Assembly: GCA_903847525.1 (NCBI GenBank) | Contig: CAINEA010000067.1 | Location: 1-37,563 of the forward strand | Source of the DNA: an uncultured Acetobacteraceae bacterium | Lineage (GTDB): Bacteria; Pseudomonadota; Alphaproteobacteria; Acetobacterales; Acetobacteraceae | Length of the DNA: 37,563 nucleotides | Reading direction: 5' to 3' | Shown: positions 25,505 to 34,739 of the stretch, one piece after another | How the letters are laid out: each line of letters opens with the position of its first letter | Numbering within the stretch: the stretch's first letter is position 1 | Notes under the pieces: generated by a model | The model's input: only the letters and a program-made list of their open reading frames with translations | Database searches by the model: none | What the model was told of the DNA's origin: nothing | Program-made: the position numbers and the translations under genes

Positions 25505-27400
25505 TTACTGAGCGCCGGAATCGGTCGATTTGCAGAACGAAGCGGTGTGGCGGATTCCAACATCGCACCACTGAGTCAAAACCACCTTGATCTGGCCGTT
25601 TTCAGCGAGGGAGTACGGGTCAACCACGAGGTCTAGGCCCGCCCACGAAGCGAAAAACATGTCATTCCAGTTTCCGAAAATGACCTGATTGGCGACCGCA
25701 GCGGCCGCGCCAACCTGATTGGTGACGATGGCCGGGTAAGAGTTGATCACGCCGTCACCCGGGAACATACCCTGCTGCGCTTCGAAGATGAAATTCGAGT
25801 ACTGAGAGGAGGCGATCTTGGTCACTACCTTGGTCTTGCCGCGGGTGGCAGGGGAAATGACGTAGGCCGGATTACCCATGAGAGCGTTTCCGGTCGCCAC
25901 GTTGGTTTCAAAGTCGACGAACTTGCCGTAGGTCGCGGCGCCTCCGAACGTGACATCAGTGGCCGATGCCACCGTGACCACACCCTGAGGCTGGCCGGCG
26001 TTGCCGGTTCCGAGCATCGCAGCGCGGTCAATTTCGATCGCGGAAACGAGCTGGAGGTCTTCGCGGACTACACCCTCAACGTCGAGGGATGCCTGCATGA
26101 CGAGATCCTTCTCGAACGCAGTCGCCGCGACGAGGCGGTGAGGGGTCAGGCCGAGCTGACCAAAAGTCTGGTCAGTCTTGGTCGCAGCGCCTGATGCCGG
26201 TAGCCAGTAGGCGGTTGCGCCGCCGGTACCGCGAGGGATGGCGACATTGCCGACGAGCCCGCCAAGCCGACGAACGCCGAGGCGGTCGATGACGGGTCGG
26301 TTGCGGAGCAGTTCGATGTATTGCCCACCGAGAGTCTGAGTGCCGACGAGCGCCTGGCCACCGGCAAAACTGGTGACACTGAGCGCACGCATATCGCCAT
26401 CGGGAACGAACATCCGCTGGAGGATGACCTCTGGGATGAGGAACCCCTTTGGAGCCTGATGAGCGCCACGCCTCAATTCGGCGTGAACTTCGGCCTCTGC
26501 ACCGTCGAGCTTGACGCCAGAATCAGGAATTCCGGCGAGGATCAGCCGGCGAACAGAGTACCGCTTGATCGCGTTCTGAGCGTCGCGGGTGGAGAAGTCC
26601 GGCGCGGTGTCAATCGGGGTCGCCCTGTAGTGGTTTTCGATGACGTGCCGGTTGAAGTCTGCGGCGGATTTCCCTTCGCTGATGAAGCGTTGGGCATCAG
26701 CCATCGGGATCTTGCAACGCGCGGCAACGGCGAGGATTTCGCCGGACTCTTTGTTGCGGTCGGAGACAGTGGTAACGGACACAACAGGCGGAACAACGGC
26801 GGCGGCACCGCCGCCACCGGACTGCGCAACAACGCCCGCAGCGGCGTCAAGTAGGGTTCGATTCATAGGGGTAAGAAGTTCAACTTTGATCTCCGTTTCG
26901 GTTCCATTCGCAGCACGCCCGACGCCCACGGAGTCATCGGCCGGCACGCTGACAATGCTGATCTCGTACGGCTGCCAGGAGCTGATGAGGAAGGTGGAAT
27001 CATCACCCTCTTTCGCGATCTCCCGGGCGGCGTTGACATTGTAACCAACGCTCACTTTCGTGCGGATTCCATCCGCTACGTCGTCGAAAATCTGTTGAGC
27101 CTCCGGGGCCTTGGAAAAGCGAACGGTGGCCATTCCACGGCCGTTCTCGATCCATGCCTTCTCGACGACTCCGATTTGATTATTTGTGTCGTGGTTGAGC
27201 AGGAGCGCGGCACCGTTTTCGAGACGCGAAAGGTCGCAATCGCCGGGCTCGAAACTCAAAACTTCCTGACCGAACCAGCGTTTTACGGGTTCCGCGGAGG
27301 CGAACGAGAGATTTACAGTCCGCTTGTCGGTATCAATCGAAGCGCGATCAAACGACGCCGAACGCGTCATCGGCCGCATCTTGATGATATTGAATGCCAC
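25505..27400 (-). CDS. Prohead protease-major capsid protein fusion (631 aa)
   Basis: N-terminal protease-like LNHDTNNQIGVVEKAWIENGRGMATVRFS...ISSWQPYEISIVSVPADDSVGVGR; C-terminal HK97-type MCP GGQALVGTQTLGGQYIELLRNRPVIDRLGVRRL... Confidence 0.88.
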   Translation of the reverse strand: MAFNIIKMRPMTRSASFDRASIDTDKRTVNLSFASAEPVKRWFGQEVLSFEPGDCDLSRLENGAALLLNHDTNNQIGVVEKAWIENGRGMATVRFSKAPEAQQIFDDVADGIRTKVSVGYNVNAAREIAKEGDDSTFLISSWQPYEISIVSVPADDSVGVGRAANGTETEIKVELLTPMNRTLLDAAAGVVAQSGGGGAAAVVPPVVSVTTVSDRNKESGEILAVAARCKIPMADAQRFISEGKSAADFNRHVIENHYRATPIDTAPDFSTRDAQNAIKRYSVRRLILAGIPDSGVKLDGAEAEVHAELRRGAHQAPKGFLIPEVILQRMFVPDGDMRALSVTSFAGGQALVGTQTLGGQYIELLRNRPVIDRLGVRRLGGLVGNVAIPRGTGGATAYWLPASGAATKTDQTFGQLGLTPHRLVAATAFEKDLVMQASLDVEGVVREDLQLVSAIEIDRAAMLGTGNAGQPQGVVTVASATDVTFGGAATYGKFVDFETNVATGNALMGNPAYVISPATRGKTKVVTKIASSQYSNFIFEAQQGMFPGDGVINSYPAIVTNQVGAAAAVANQVIFGNWNDMFFASWAGLDLVVDPYSLAENGQIKVVLTQWCDVGIRHTASFCKSTDSGAQ

Positions 27401-27460
27401 GACGCGCAGCCTTTATCAAATCACCACCTCTACAAGTCCCGGCTGTTCCAAGTTGTTCTT

Positions 27461-29008
27461 TTACTCCTCCCACGAACGCACGCCGCGCTTCGGTGCCTCT
27501 GGCGTCGCTGGCGCTGGTTCCTCGGCGGCGACGGTTACTTGTCCGACCTGCACCGGGTAAATTCCATCGGCTTTCATCGTCGCGGCTTCCTCGGCCAGCT
27601 CTTTCTCGATGTCGTCGAACGATTCGCCGTCGCTGGTTTCCTCGATCACCTTCCGGCGACTGGTGAGGCCGTTGTTGATGAGCAAAATGTTCGCTGCGGC
27701 TTCTTTCTGCGGGTCAACCCAGCCCCAGCGACGGCCGCGCCACGTCGGGGCGTTGAATTTGTCGTACTTCGACATTGGGAGACCTACGATCCCTGAAATC
27801 ATGGCCATTTCGAGCCAGTCAGAGAACACGTCGTCCGCGTAATGGTCGGCAAACCACGATTGCAACACCTTGTACGTGTCCCGCTCGTCCAGGAGTCCGA
27901 TGCGGGCCGAGGAATAGCTGGTCTGGGAGAGGTCGCCAGTCAGCGATGCGTGAGCCACACCGCCGGCCATCGCCACACCGCGCAACATTGCCCGATGGAA
28001 CTCCGCAAACGCCGTGTTGGGGTGCTGCGGGTCGAAATTCTTGATGTCAGAACCAAAAGGCAGGCTTGTGAAATCGCCCGGCTGCATGTCGGCGATCTGG
28101 GATCCGTCAGCCTGTACGTCGTCGCCCTGATATTGACCGTCCGGGGTGATGATGAACCCGAGTTTTCCAGCCGAAACGCGGGAAGCCACCAGCTCGCACT
28201 CTTCGTAATTCCCGAGGTGGTTGAGTTTGGAGATTGCTGAGAACATCCATGGGACTCCGCGGGTCTGTTGCGGGGCGTCCTGAATGTAGAGATGAATGAT
28301 TTCGTCTGCCGAGATGCGCTCCGTCGGAACCATGTACTCGCATCCGGAATACACCATGAAATCGACCGGGTTTACTTTGCGGAGATGGTAGGCAACCGGC
28401 TCGTCCCACTGGTTTTTCTCGACGCCCAGGCGAATGTAATTCCCGTTTGGCAACTGCGTGTTAATCCTCTCGTCGAGGCAGTCCGCGGGGATGATTTGCA
28501 GCGCGTACCGGTGGCGATTTCCGTCAAATCCCTTGACCCGGCGGATGAAACATTCGCCATCGACGACAACGGTTCGGATCACCAGCCGTTCAAACTCCGG
28601 ACGGGTAGTGCGTTTCGAGGTGGTGAAGTTCCGCTTCTTCGAGAAATCGACGAATCCGTTGAAAATCACGCTGTTCGCGTGATCGTCGTAATTCGCAGTG
28701 CCATCGTTTGCCCATGAATTGATCGCCTTGACCGTGAGGCTCAGGCCCGCCGGACCGATGATGTTTTTCGTCATCAACCGGATGAACTGGACGAAATAGG
28801 CGTCATTTTTTGCGAGCTGCCGGCTCCGCGCCCGCATGATCCGCATGTCCCGGTAAAGGTCGGTATCCGGGGAGACGTTCTGAATCGTGAAGTCCGCGGT
28901 CAGTCGATTGACGGCGGCGGCGGCGTAGGAGCGCACGCGGCCTACGTTGCCGTTGCGATTCTGCGGAACGAACCCGAGGCTTTTTGCGAATGATTGGAGC
29001 AGTCCCAT
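27461..29008 (-). CDS. Portal protein, lambda family (515 aa)
   Basis: MRIMRARSRQLAKNDAYFVQFIRLMTKNIIGPAGLSLTVKA...QTRGVPWMFSAISKLNHLGNYEECELVASRVSA. Confidence 0.92.
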   Translation of the reverse strand: MGLLQSFAKSLGFVPQNRNGNVGRVRSYAAAAVNRLTADFTIQNVSPDTDLYRDMRIMRARSRQLAKNDAYFVQFIRLMTKNIIGPAGLSLTVKAINSWANDGTANYDDHANSVIFNGFVDFSKKRNFTTSKRTTRPEFERLVIRTVVVDGECFIRRVKGFDGNRHRYALQIIPADCLDERINTQLPNGNYIRLGVEKNQWDEPVAYHLRKVNPVDFMVYSGCEYMVPTERISADEIIHLYIQDAPQQTRGVPWMFSAISKLNHLGNYEECELVASRVSAGKLGFIITPDGQYQGDDVQADGSQIADMQPGDFTSLPFGSDIKNFDPQHPNTAFAEFHRAMLRGVAMAGGVAHASLTGDLSQTSYSSARIGLLDERDTYKVLQSWFADHYADDVFSDWLEMAMISGIVGLPMSKYDKFNAPTWRGRRWGWVDPQKEAAANILLINNGLTSRRKVIEETSDGESFDDIEKELAEEAATMKADGIYPVQVGQVTVAAEEPAPATPEAPKRGVRSWEE

Positions 29009-29011
29009 GCG

Positions 29012-29578
29012 TCAGGTGGGTCGATTAAAACGAGTGTGGATGGTGTTGCGGTTCCCGAGTCCACGGGCGGCGCGTTCGGCGGCGAGTTCGCGCTGATATT
29101 GGACATCCAGCCGGGCGCGAGCGCGGATCACCTCATCAAAGGACCGGTAGGACAGGGCCACCCCATCGACCGTGATGGACAACTCGCCCTGGATCGCGGC
29201 GGTCTCCATGTTCGCGTCGAGCAGGTCCAGAATCCGCTTCGTCCGGCTGCGCGGGTCGGCCGTGGAGGTCGCGAGATTGGGCAGCACCGTGAACCGGCCG
29301 GAGCCGATGGTGTACGCCTCGGAGCCTTTCGACACCCGGCGTTGCCAGAACCAGAGCCCAGGCGGTACAGCGGCGGTTGTGGCGGTCGCAACGGAGATCA
29401 GGAAATCACTCCCCGAGGTCGTAGCGGTCAGAGTCCGCGTGTCGTTGCCGTTGCCGGCGACGTAGTAGGTCAGAATCCAACCGTCGGCCGGAGGGTAATC
29501 AGGCAGCGATAGCGTCCACGTCCAGAGATCGCCCGCTGTCAGCGTGTCCGGTTCCAGAGATGGGACGGCGAATCCCAT
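29012..29578 (-). CDS. Head-associated hypothetical protein (188 aa)
   Basis: Between terminase and portal genes. Confidence 0.65.
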   Translation of the reverse strand: MGFAVPSLEPDTLTAGDLWTWTLSLPDYPPADGWILTYYVAGNGNDTRTLTATTSGSDFLISVATATTAAVPPGLWFWQRRVSKGSEAYTIGSGRFTVLPNLATSTADPRSRTKRILDLLDANMETAAIQGELSITVDGVALSYRSFDEVIRARARLDVQYQRELAAERAARGLGNRNTIHTRFNRPT

Positions 29579-29645
29579 GCGTCAGCGGGTGAGACCGCCA
29601 GCGACGCCGACGGAGCGTGGTCCGCGCTGATGAATGACCGCCCGG

Positions 29646-31733
29646 TTACGGTCTGAATCCTCTGCCCCCGAATCCGAGGTTGCGACGAATAGGGCCGAAA
29701 CTCGGCCGGCGTTGTGCGGGAACAACGGGAGGGGTGGGACTTGGGGCCGCGGGAGGCACTTCGACAGCGGGGCTAGCGGAAGGAGTGGCTGGACTTTCCG
29801 CAACAGGTGATCGTACCGCAGCTTCGGCAGGAGCGGGGTTAGGTCCGATAGGAGTTCCGGCGGGTCGCAGCGCATAGGTTCGCGTCGGAACCGTTGGGCT
29901 TTCTACCGTTGGAACAAGGCTGCGCTGTTCCGAGTTGTTCTCCGTATCAGCTACAACCGGGGCCAGTTTCACCGCCAGAATCTTCCAATTGACGTTGAGA
30001 TGATAGAGCGCAGCGAGCGCGTAAACCGTGGTGTCGAGGGATTCGTTGCGCTTGCCAGCCGCCAGCACCCAAGCGCGAACCGGGCGACCCTTGGACTTCC
30101 TGATCTCCCATTCCTCCGAGGTCAGCATCGTGAAAAACTTCTCGTCGAACATCGCCTGCGTGTGGTCGGTGAAATGGTAGTACCCCGGCCCGGGCTCCAA
30201 CATCTGGAGCCGGTCCATGATGATGCCCTTGGCGGTGTCGGTACCGATAGAATACTGCGGGACGCGACCTTTGTTCCTACGGGACTCACGCGATAGCACC
30301 GGCAGGCCCGGGGTCGAAGATCCTTTGCACGCGAACACTCCGCGCGACGATCGATTTTTGCATTGAGCGAGCACGTGATCCTGCCAGTTGCCCGAATCCA
30401 CGAAGCACCGGTTGACCTGCAACTTTGTCCCGTCTTCGCGCTCCCACTTCTCGGCCAGCAACTCGTCGAGTTCCTTCCATGGCCCATCGGTATCCACCCG
30501 GCCCCAGATGACCCGGTGGCAGACTCCCCACGCTTCCTCTCCCAGCCCCCAGGCGTACAGCGTCACCTCGAACCGGTCCTTTTGCACGTCTACACCGGCA
30601 GTGATTACGAGCGCGAAGTTTGGCAGCCTGGTGTAGTTCTCGCGCTGGTTGAGGAGTCCTTTCATTGGTACGCTATCCCGGTTGTCGCCGTAGGTCTCGG
30701 CAAGAAAAGTGTTCGTCCAAGTTTTCATCCCCTCGCGGCCCGTCGCCTTGTCGTCGATGAACCCCTGGGCCATCTGATGCAACCGATTGCGGAACCCTTT
30801 TTTGTGCTTCAACAGCGAGCAGATTCCGTTGAGATGATAACCGCGCTTGCCGCGGAACCTCGCCGTTGCCCGCCACTCACCTTTTCGCACCATCGCAATC
30901 CGGTCGGCGTCGGTCAGCGCCTCGCTGCAATGCTCGCAGATGTACCGCGCTGTCTCTGGCTCGTCCTTGTCCCACTGCACCTGGGACCACTTCATCGTTT
31001 GGTGCTCACCGCATTTCGGGCATGGGCAGAACCAGCGCCGTTGATCGGAGGCGAGGAATTCTTTCTCGATCCGGGATTCCTCCTTCGTCGTCGGAGTTGA
31101 CGTCACGAGCACAACGGCATTATGGAACGAGTCGGTCCGTCGGATCGCGAGCGCCAATGGGTCGCCCTCTTTGCCGGCGCTGGCCGGTGCCCGGTCTATC
31201 TCGTCGAAAAACAGAACCCGCCGCGGCCGGCCCGCGAGCCCGCTCGGCGCGTTCGCCCCAACGACGACGAGGTTGCCCCCCGGGAATGTTTTCCGAAGGA
31301 TCGTGTTCCCGCTGTCCCTGCTCCGCGGATCCTTCACACGTTCCCGCAGGCAGGGAGTGTCCCTCACCATCGGGTCGAGCCGTTCCTTTGACCATGCTTC
31401 GGCGAGCTCGACCGTAGGCTGGACGATCAGGATTGGAGCGGGCTCCGCCTGGACGAAAAACCCGATGACGTTGTTTCCGATCTCCGTTTTCCCAGTCTGG
31501 CTAGCGAACATCAGGCACGTCGATTGAACCAGCGGGTCAACCACTGAATTGGTAGGCTCGATCTGGTAGGGAATCAGGGATGACCGGTAGCGCCCAGGTT
31601 GCGCGGATCCCTCCGGACTCAACACCCGATGCTCGTCAGCCCACTCGATCGGTGTCAGCCGGGGCGGCGGAGTCAGGATCCTGATCAACCGCTTGTGAAT
31701 CGCCTCCAATGGGTGATTTTCGGATCTGGTCAT
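29646..31733 (-). CDS. Terminase large subunit, GpA family (695 aa)
   Basis: CLMFASQTGKTEIGNNVIGF, RRVLFFDEIDRAP, CPCPKCGEHQTMKWSQV, VITAGVDVQKDRFEVTLYAWG, FVDSGNWQDHV. Confidence 0.95.
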   Translation of the reverse strand: MTRSENHPLEAIHKRLIRILTPPPRLTPIEWADEHRVLSPEGSAQPGRYRSSLIPYQIEPTNSVVDPLVQSTCLMFASQTGKTEIGNNVIGFFVQAEPAPILIVQPTVELAEAWSKERLDPMVRDTPCLRERVKDPRSRDSGNTILRKTFPGGNLVVVGANAPSGLAGRPRRVLFFDEIDRAPASAGKEGDPLALAIRRTDSFHNAVVLVTSTPTTKEESRIEKEFLASDQRRWFCPCPKCGEHQTMKWSQVQWDKDEPETARYICEHCSEALTDADRIAMVRKGEWRATARFRGKRGYHLNGICSLLKHKKGFRNRLHQMAQGFIDDKATGREGMKTWTNTFLAETYGDNRDSVPMKGLLNQRENYTRLPNFALVITAGVDVQKDRFEVTLYAWGLGEEAWGVCHRVIWGRVDTDGPWKELDELLAEKWEREDGTKLQVNRCFVDSGNWQDHVLAQCKNRSSRGVFACKGSSTPGLPVLSRESRRNKGRVPQYSIGTDTAKGIIMDRLQMLEPGPGYYHFTDHTQAMFDEKFFTMLTSEEWEIRKSKGRPVRAWVLAAGKRNESLDTTVYALAALYHLNVNWKILAVKLAPVVADTENNSEQRSLVPTVESPTVPTRTYALRPAGTPIGPNPAPAEAAVRSPVAESPATPSASPAVEVPPAAPSPTPPVVPAQRRPSFGPIRRNLGFGGRGFRP

Positions 31734-32133
31734 AGGTCAGCTTCTGCATGTCGCGGAGCATGTCGTCTTTGTCCTGCTGTTCGCAAGGCAGCGCCAGAAC
31801 CTTTTCCCGCAGCGCGATGAACAAACCCTCGCAATACCGGTAGACATCCTCCGACTTGACCAGCTCCTTCCGGCGCTCCTGGTTCTCCATGTCGATCTGG
31901 TCAGCCTGGAGCCTGGTCTTCCGCAAGTCTTCGGCTTCCTTCGATCCGTAGAGCGCGGCGACGATCTGCGCGGTGGCGAACCGGCCGTCTTCACCAGCAA
32001 TGGCCAGCCCGGTCGAAAGCGCACGCTCCAACGCCCGGCGATCGCAACCGAATTCACGTGCGGCGACGTGTAGCGTCCAGCGGATTATCTCTCGGCCAAT
32101 GCCGGCACGACGAGGCTTTTTTGGTTGGGACAT
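31636..32133 (-). CDS. Terminase small subunit candidate, Nu1-like (165 aa)
   Basis: Position and HTH-like N-terminus followed by charged helices (EAEDLRKTRLQADQIDMENQERRKELV). Confidence 0.75.
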   Translation of the reverse strand: MSQPKKPRRAGIGREIIRWTLHVAAREFGCDRRALERALSTGLAIAGEDGRFATAQIVAALYGSKEAEDLRKTRLQADQIDMENQERRKELVKSEDVYRYCEGLFIALREKVLALPCEQQDKDDMLRDMQKLTYDQIRKSPIGGDSQAVDQDPDSAAPADTDRVG

Positions 32134-32218
32134 CGCTATTTTTGGCTGTCGCTAGAGAATCAACGCAATCGGGTCCCCCCCATCAGGCCACACCCCCGGA
32201 AAGGACCCGCGCTATCGG
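32134..32218. promoter_or_regulatory. Intergenic region upstream of terminase genes with inverted repeat; possible packaging/cos site
   Basis: CGGGTCC (32170-32176) and GGACCCG (32203-32209) inverted repeat. Confidence 0.3.
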
Positions 32219-32563
32219 TCACAACACACCATTCCCGCCGCAGTTCGGGCACACCGTCTTCTGCGTGTCGATAGCGTCGATTGTTCGGATGATTCGGTTC
32301 TGGAATTTATCGTTTGTGGCGATCATGGCGAGTGCGGTTGTGATGCTGTGGGCAATGGTGTCGAGATGTCGATTGCCGAGGAATGCCGCCACTTCCTCAC
32401 GTGTGGCCGTCTGATGCTCCGTGGCGATTACGCAGAACGCGTGGCGAGCGACGCACAAGCTCTCCGCTCGATTGCGTGAGACGATAGCCTCGGGGTTTAC
32501 CCCAAACACAATCGCGACGGCGCGGAGTGCTACATGGAGGTGAGTGGTGGAGGGTGGGGTCAT
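32219..32563 (-). CDS. Stand-alone DnaA domain IV-like protein (114 aa)
   Basis: AVAIVFGVNPEAIVSRNRAESLCVARHAFCVIATEHQTATREEVAAFLGNRHLDTIAHSITTAL resembles the DnaA C-terminal DNA-binding domain; no AAA+ domain. Confidence 0.7.
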   Translation of the reverse strand: MTPPSTTHLHVALRAVAIVFGVNPEAIVSRNRAESLCVARHAFCVIATEHQTATREEVAAFLGNRHLDTIAHSITTALAMIATNDKFQNRIIRTIDAIDTQKTVCPNCGGNGVL

Positions 32564-32573
32564 GCCGCTTCTT

Positions 32574-32768
32574 TCAACGCAGAAATCGGATCTGATTTGC
32601 TCGGGTGATGTTTTGAATCTTTCCGTCGCTTTGCTGGACAAGGTTGACCGTTGCCATGGCTGTGTAAAACGCTTTGCCGAGGTCGTGGTAAAGCTTCGCC
32701 TTCACCCGTTGCTGTTGCGCGATGGCTTTGAGTTCTGCGGTGGTGAATTTATTCTGTTTGGTCTTCAT
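32574..32768 (-). CDS. Hypothetical protein (64 aa)
   Basis: MKTKQNKFTTAELKAIAQQQRVKAKLYHDLGKAFYTAM... Confidence 0.65.
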   Translation of the reverse strand: MKTKQNKFTTAELKAIAQQQRVKAKLYHDLGKAFYTAMATVNLVQQSDGKIQNITRANQIRFLR

Positions 32769-32771
32769 AAA

Positions 32772-32912
32772 TTACGATGCTCCTTTCAATTTCGGTCCAT
32801 AGTCCGCAGCTCCGGAGAGATCGACCCAGGACATCAGGCAGAGAGGGTGGACGTTGCCGTAGCCGTAGAGGGTGTAGTGGGTGGACGGGTTTCCGCCGTT
32901 GTTGTTGGTCAT
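32772..32912 (-). CDS. Hypothetical protein (46 aa)
   Basis: MTNNNGGNPSTHYTLYGYGNVHPLCLMSWVDLSGAADYGPKLKGAS; start overlaps upstream stop. Confidence 0.55.
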   Translation of the reverse strand: MTNNNGGNPSTHYTLYGYGNVHPLCLMSWVDLSGAADYGPKLKGAS

Positions 32913-33133
32913 CGCGTTGAATGGATTTGAGGGTTTCGATTGGTTGAAAAACCTAGGTTGGCGACGTGCTCCTGAAAACGGAGGCGCATGGCTGGAGTGA
33001 ACCACCGTTTCTCGTTGAGATGGAACATCCAATCACGAGCGTCGGCATTGCTTTTGATCGTGCTGTTCGGGATCTCATAGCTTCCGCCGTGGCCGGTTGG
33101 GAAGCTGATGAAGCTGTTGGGTTTGTTTTTCAT
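32909..33133 (-). CDS. Hypothetical protein (74 aa)
   Basis: MKNKPNSFISFPTGHGGSYEIPNSTIKSNADARDWMFHLNEKRWF...; overlap with upstream stop. Confidence 0.6.
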   Translation of the reverse strand: MKNKPNSFISFPTGHGGSYEIPNSTIKSNADARDWMFHLNEKRWFTPAMRLRFQEHVANLGFSTNRNPQIHSTR

Positions 33134-33435
33134 TCGGTGATGCCGTTGGAGATTTTGAACGCTCTCGATTCGACCCACGATGTGTCGAGGTTTGGGTCTC
33201 CACCTTCATTGAACGCTTTTTCGATCTCATGCGCGGGAACCAACCGCTGCCATTGGCCGTCCCATTGATCGACGGTGACGTGTTCTTCGATAAAAGTTTC
33301 GCAGGCGGGAACGATGAAGCCGAGACCACTGACACCTCGAGTGACCCACAGAAGGTGGACGATCCCGGTTGCATCCTTGCGCCAGAAATGAGGCCCCGGC
33401 TGAGTCGGTGATCTACTGATCCATTCTTCGTTCAT
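33130..33435 (-). CDS. Hypothetical protein, divergent PGAYWWR family member (101 aa)
   Basis: SPTQPGPHFWRKDATGIVHLL...GQWQRLVPAHEIEKAFNEG. Confidence 0.7.
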   Translation of the reverse strand: MNEEWISRSPTQPGPHFWRKDATGIVHLLWVTRGVSGLGFIVPACETFIEEHVTVDQWDGQWQRLVPAHEIEKAFNEGGDPNLDTSWVESRAFKISNGITE

Positions 33436-34736
33436 TCGATAATCTCCGATTTCCGAGTTTCAAACCTGCAAAATGTTCCGTGATAGGTGAGTGGAACAAA
33501 ACCGCATTCACCATCCCGCTGTTTGGCGACGAGCAGGGTAGCTTCTCCATGGGGTTCCTTCCGGTCCCGGTGGAGTAGGGTCACCACGTCGGCGTCTCGC
33601 TCGATCTGGGATGAGTCGGCAAGATCGGTCAACTTCGGCAAGCGCCCTTTCTCCTTCTCATTTTCGCGACTGAGTTGAGCGAGGCAGAACATCGCAACGC
33701 CGGTTGAAGCGGCAACCGCTTTCAGCTTCTCCGATACGTCAGCGACCTCATAGGTGCGTTTCTCATGCCGGGTTCCGGGGCGGATTTTTTGGAGGTAATC
33801 GACAACGACGAGCTTGATGCCGTGCCGGCGGACGTTGCTTCGGATCGCGGCAACTATGGAATCAATGTTTTCACCTCGGGAAGCGTCGTGGAAATGGAGC
33901 TTTGAGCGGCTGATCTTGTTCCCGTGCTCGATGTTTCTTTTCCACTGCTGCTCGGTGAACTCCGCTCGCTTCATGTCCTGCATTGGCGTTCCGGTCACAT
34001 CGGACATCAGTCGGCGCATCAGGGCTCTCTGGCTCATTTCACAGGTCACAACCAGCGTCGGCCAATCGTTTTCGAGGCAGGCATGGCGGACGATGTTCAT
34101 GGCAATTGCGGTCTTGCCGATGGATGGGCGGGCTCCGCACAGGAACAGCTCACCGAACTGCATTCCGTCGGTCATCGAATCCAGTTTCCAGAAGCCGGTT
34201 GGAATCCCCGAGAGCTTCCCTTTGAGTGCTTCGCGACGCTGTAGGTCGTCGATGAACTCCCGGACAACCGTCTTGCCGTCGCATGATACCGCGCTGTGCA
34301 CCGTGGATGGGGCAATGCCGGCTTCCAACTCCGCAACGAGGGTTTCGGGCGTCTTTTGCCTATCGGCGCTGTCGTGGGCCATTTTTAGCGCGGCATCGCG
34401 CAATGTGCGGCGGCGGTGAGCATCCCGAATGCCCTGGGTGTAGTAGGGATGGTTTGAAGCCCCGGGGACCGATGCCATGGCCTGTTTCCAGAATTCCATT
34501 GGGGCCGGCCGGTTGCCATTGCGTTGCGCCCAGCCGCGCTGCATGGCCGTCGGCGTCGGCGTAGAGCTTTCGGCGACCAAAGCCAGCATCACCTCGAAAG
34601 AGTCCCGCACCTCGTCGTTGAACAGCATCGACGGCGTGACGGTTGCCCCAATGTCCGAGGCAATCGCGAGGTTTGCCCGCAGACAGCAGCCAAGGAGCCC
34701 AATCTCGTCGGCTTCGGAATAGTAGGCGTCCGCCAT
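33432..34736 (-). CDS. dnaB: Replicative DNA helicase DnaB-like (434 aa)
   Basis: LFLCGARPSIGKTAIAMNIVRHAC (Walker A), LVVVDYLQKIRPG, LAQLSRENEKEKGRLPKLTDLADSSQIERDADVVTLLHR. Confidence 0.95.
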   Translation of the reverse strand: MADAYYSEADEIGLLGCCLRANLAIASDIGATVTPSMLFNDEVRDSFEVMLALVAESSTPTPTAMQRGWAQRNGNRPAPMEFWKQAMASVPGASNHPYYTQGIRDAHRRRTLRDAALKMAHDSADRQKTPETLVAELEAGIAPSTVHSAVSCDGKTVVREFIDDLQRREALKGKLSGIPTGFWKLDSMTDGMQFGELFLCGARPSIGKTAIAMNIVRHACLENDWPTLVVTCEMSQRALMRRLMSDVTGTPMQDMKRAEFTEQQWKRNIEHGNKISRSKLHFHDASRGENIDSIVAAIRSNVRRHGIKLVVVDYLQKIRPGTRHEKRTYEVADVSEKLKAVAASTGVAMFCLAQLSRENEKEKGRLPKLTDLADSSQIERDADVVTLLHRDRKEPHGEATLLVAKQRDGECGFVPLTYHGTFCRFETRKSEIIE

Positions 34737-34739
34737 GGG

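Noticed and set aside
29582-29875. 97-aa minus ORF overlapping the terminase C-terminus
   Set aside because: Could contain a small coupled gene between terminase and the 188-aa gene, but most of it is out of frame over the Pro/Ala-rich terminase tail and no start could be justified.
30363-31100. Plus-strand 245-aa ORF opposite the terminase gene
   Set aside because: Antisense to a strongly supported terminase large subunit; no motifs.
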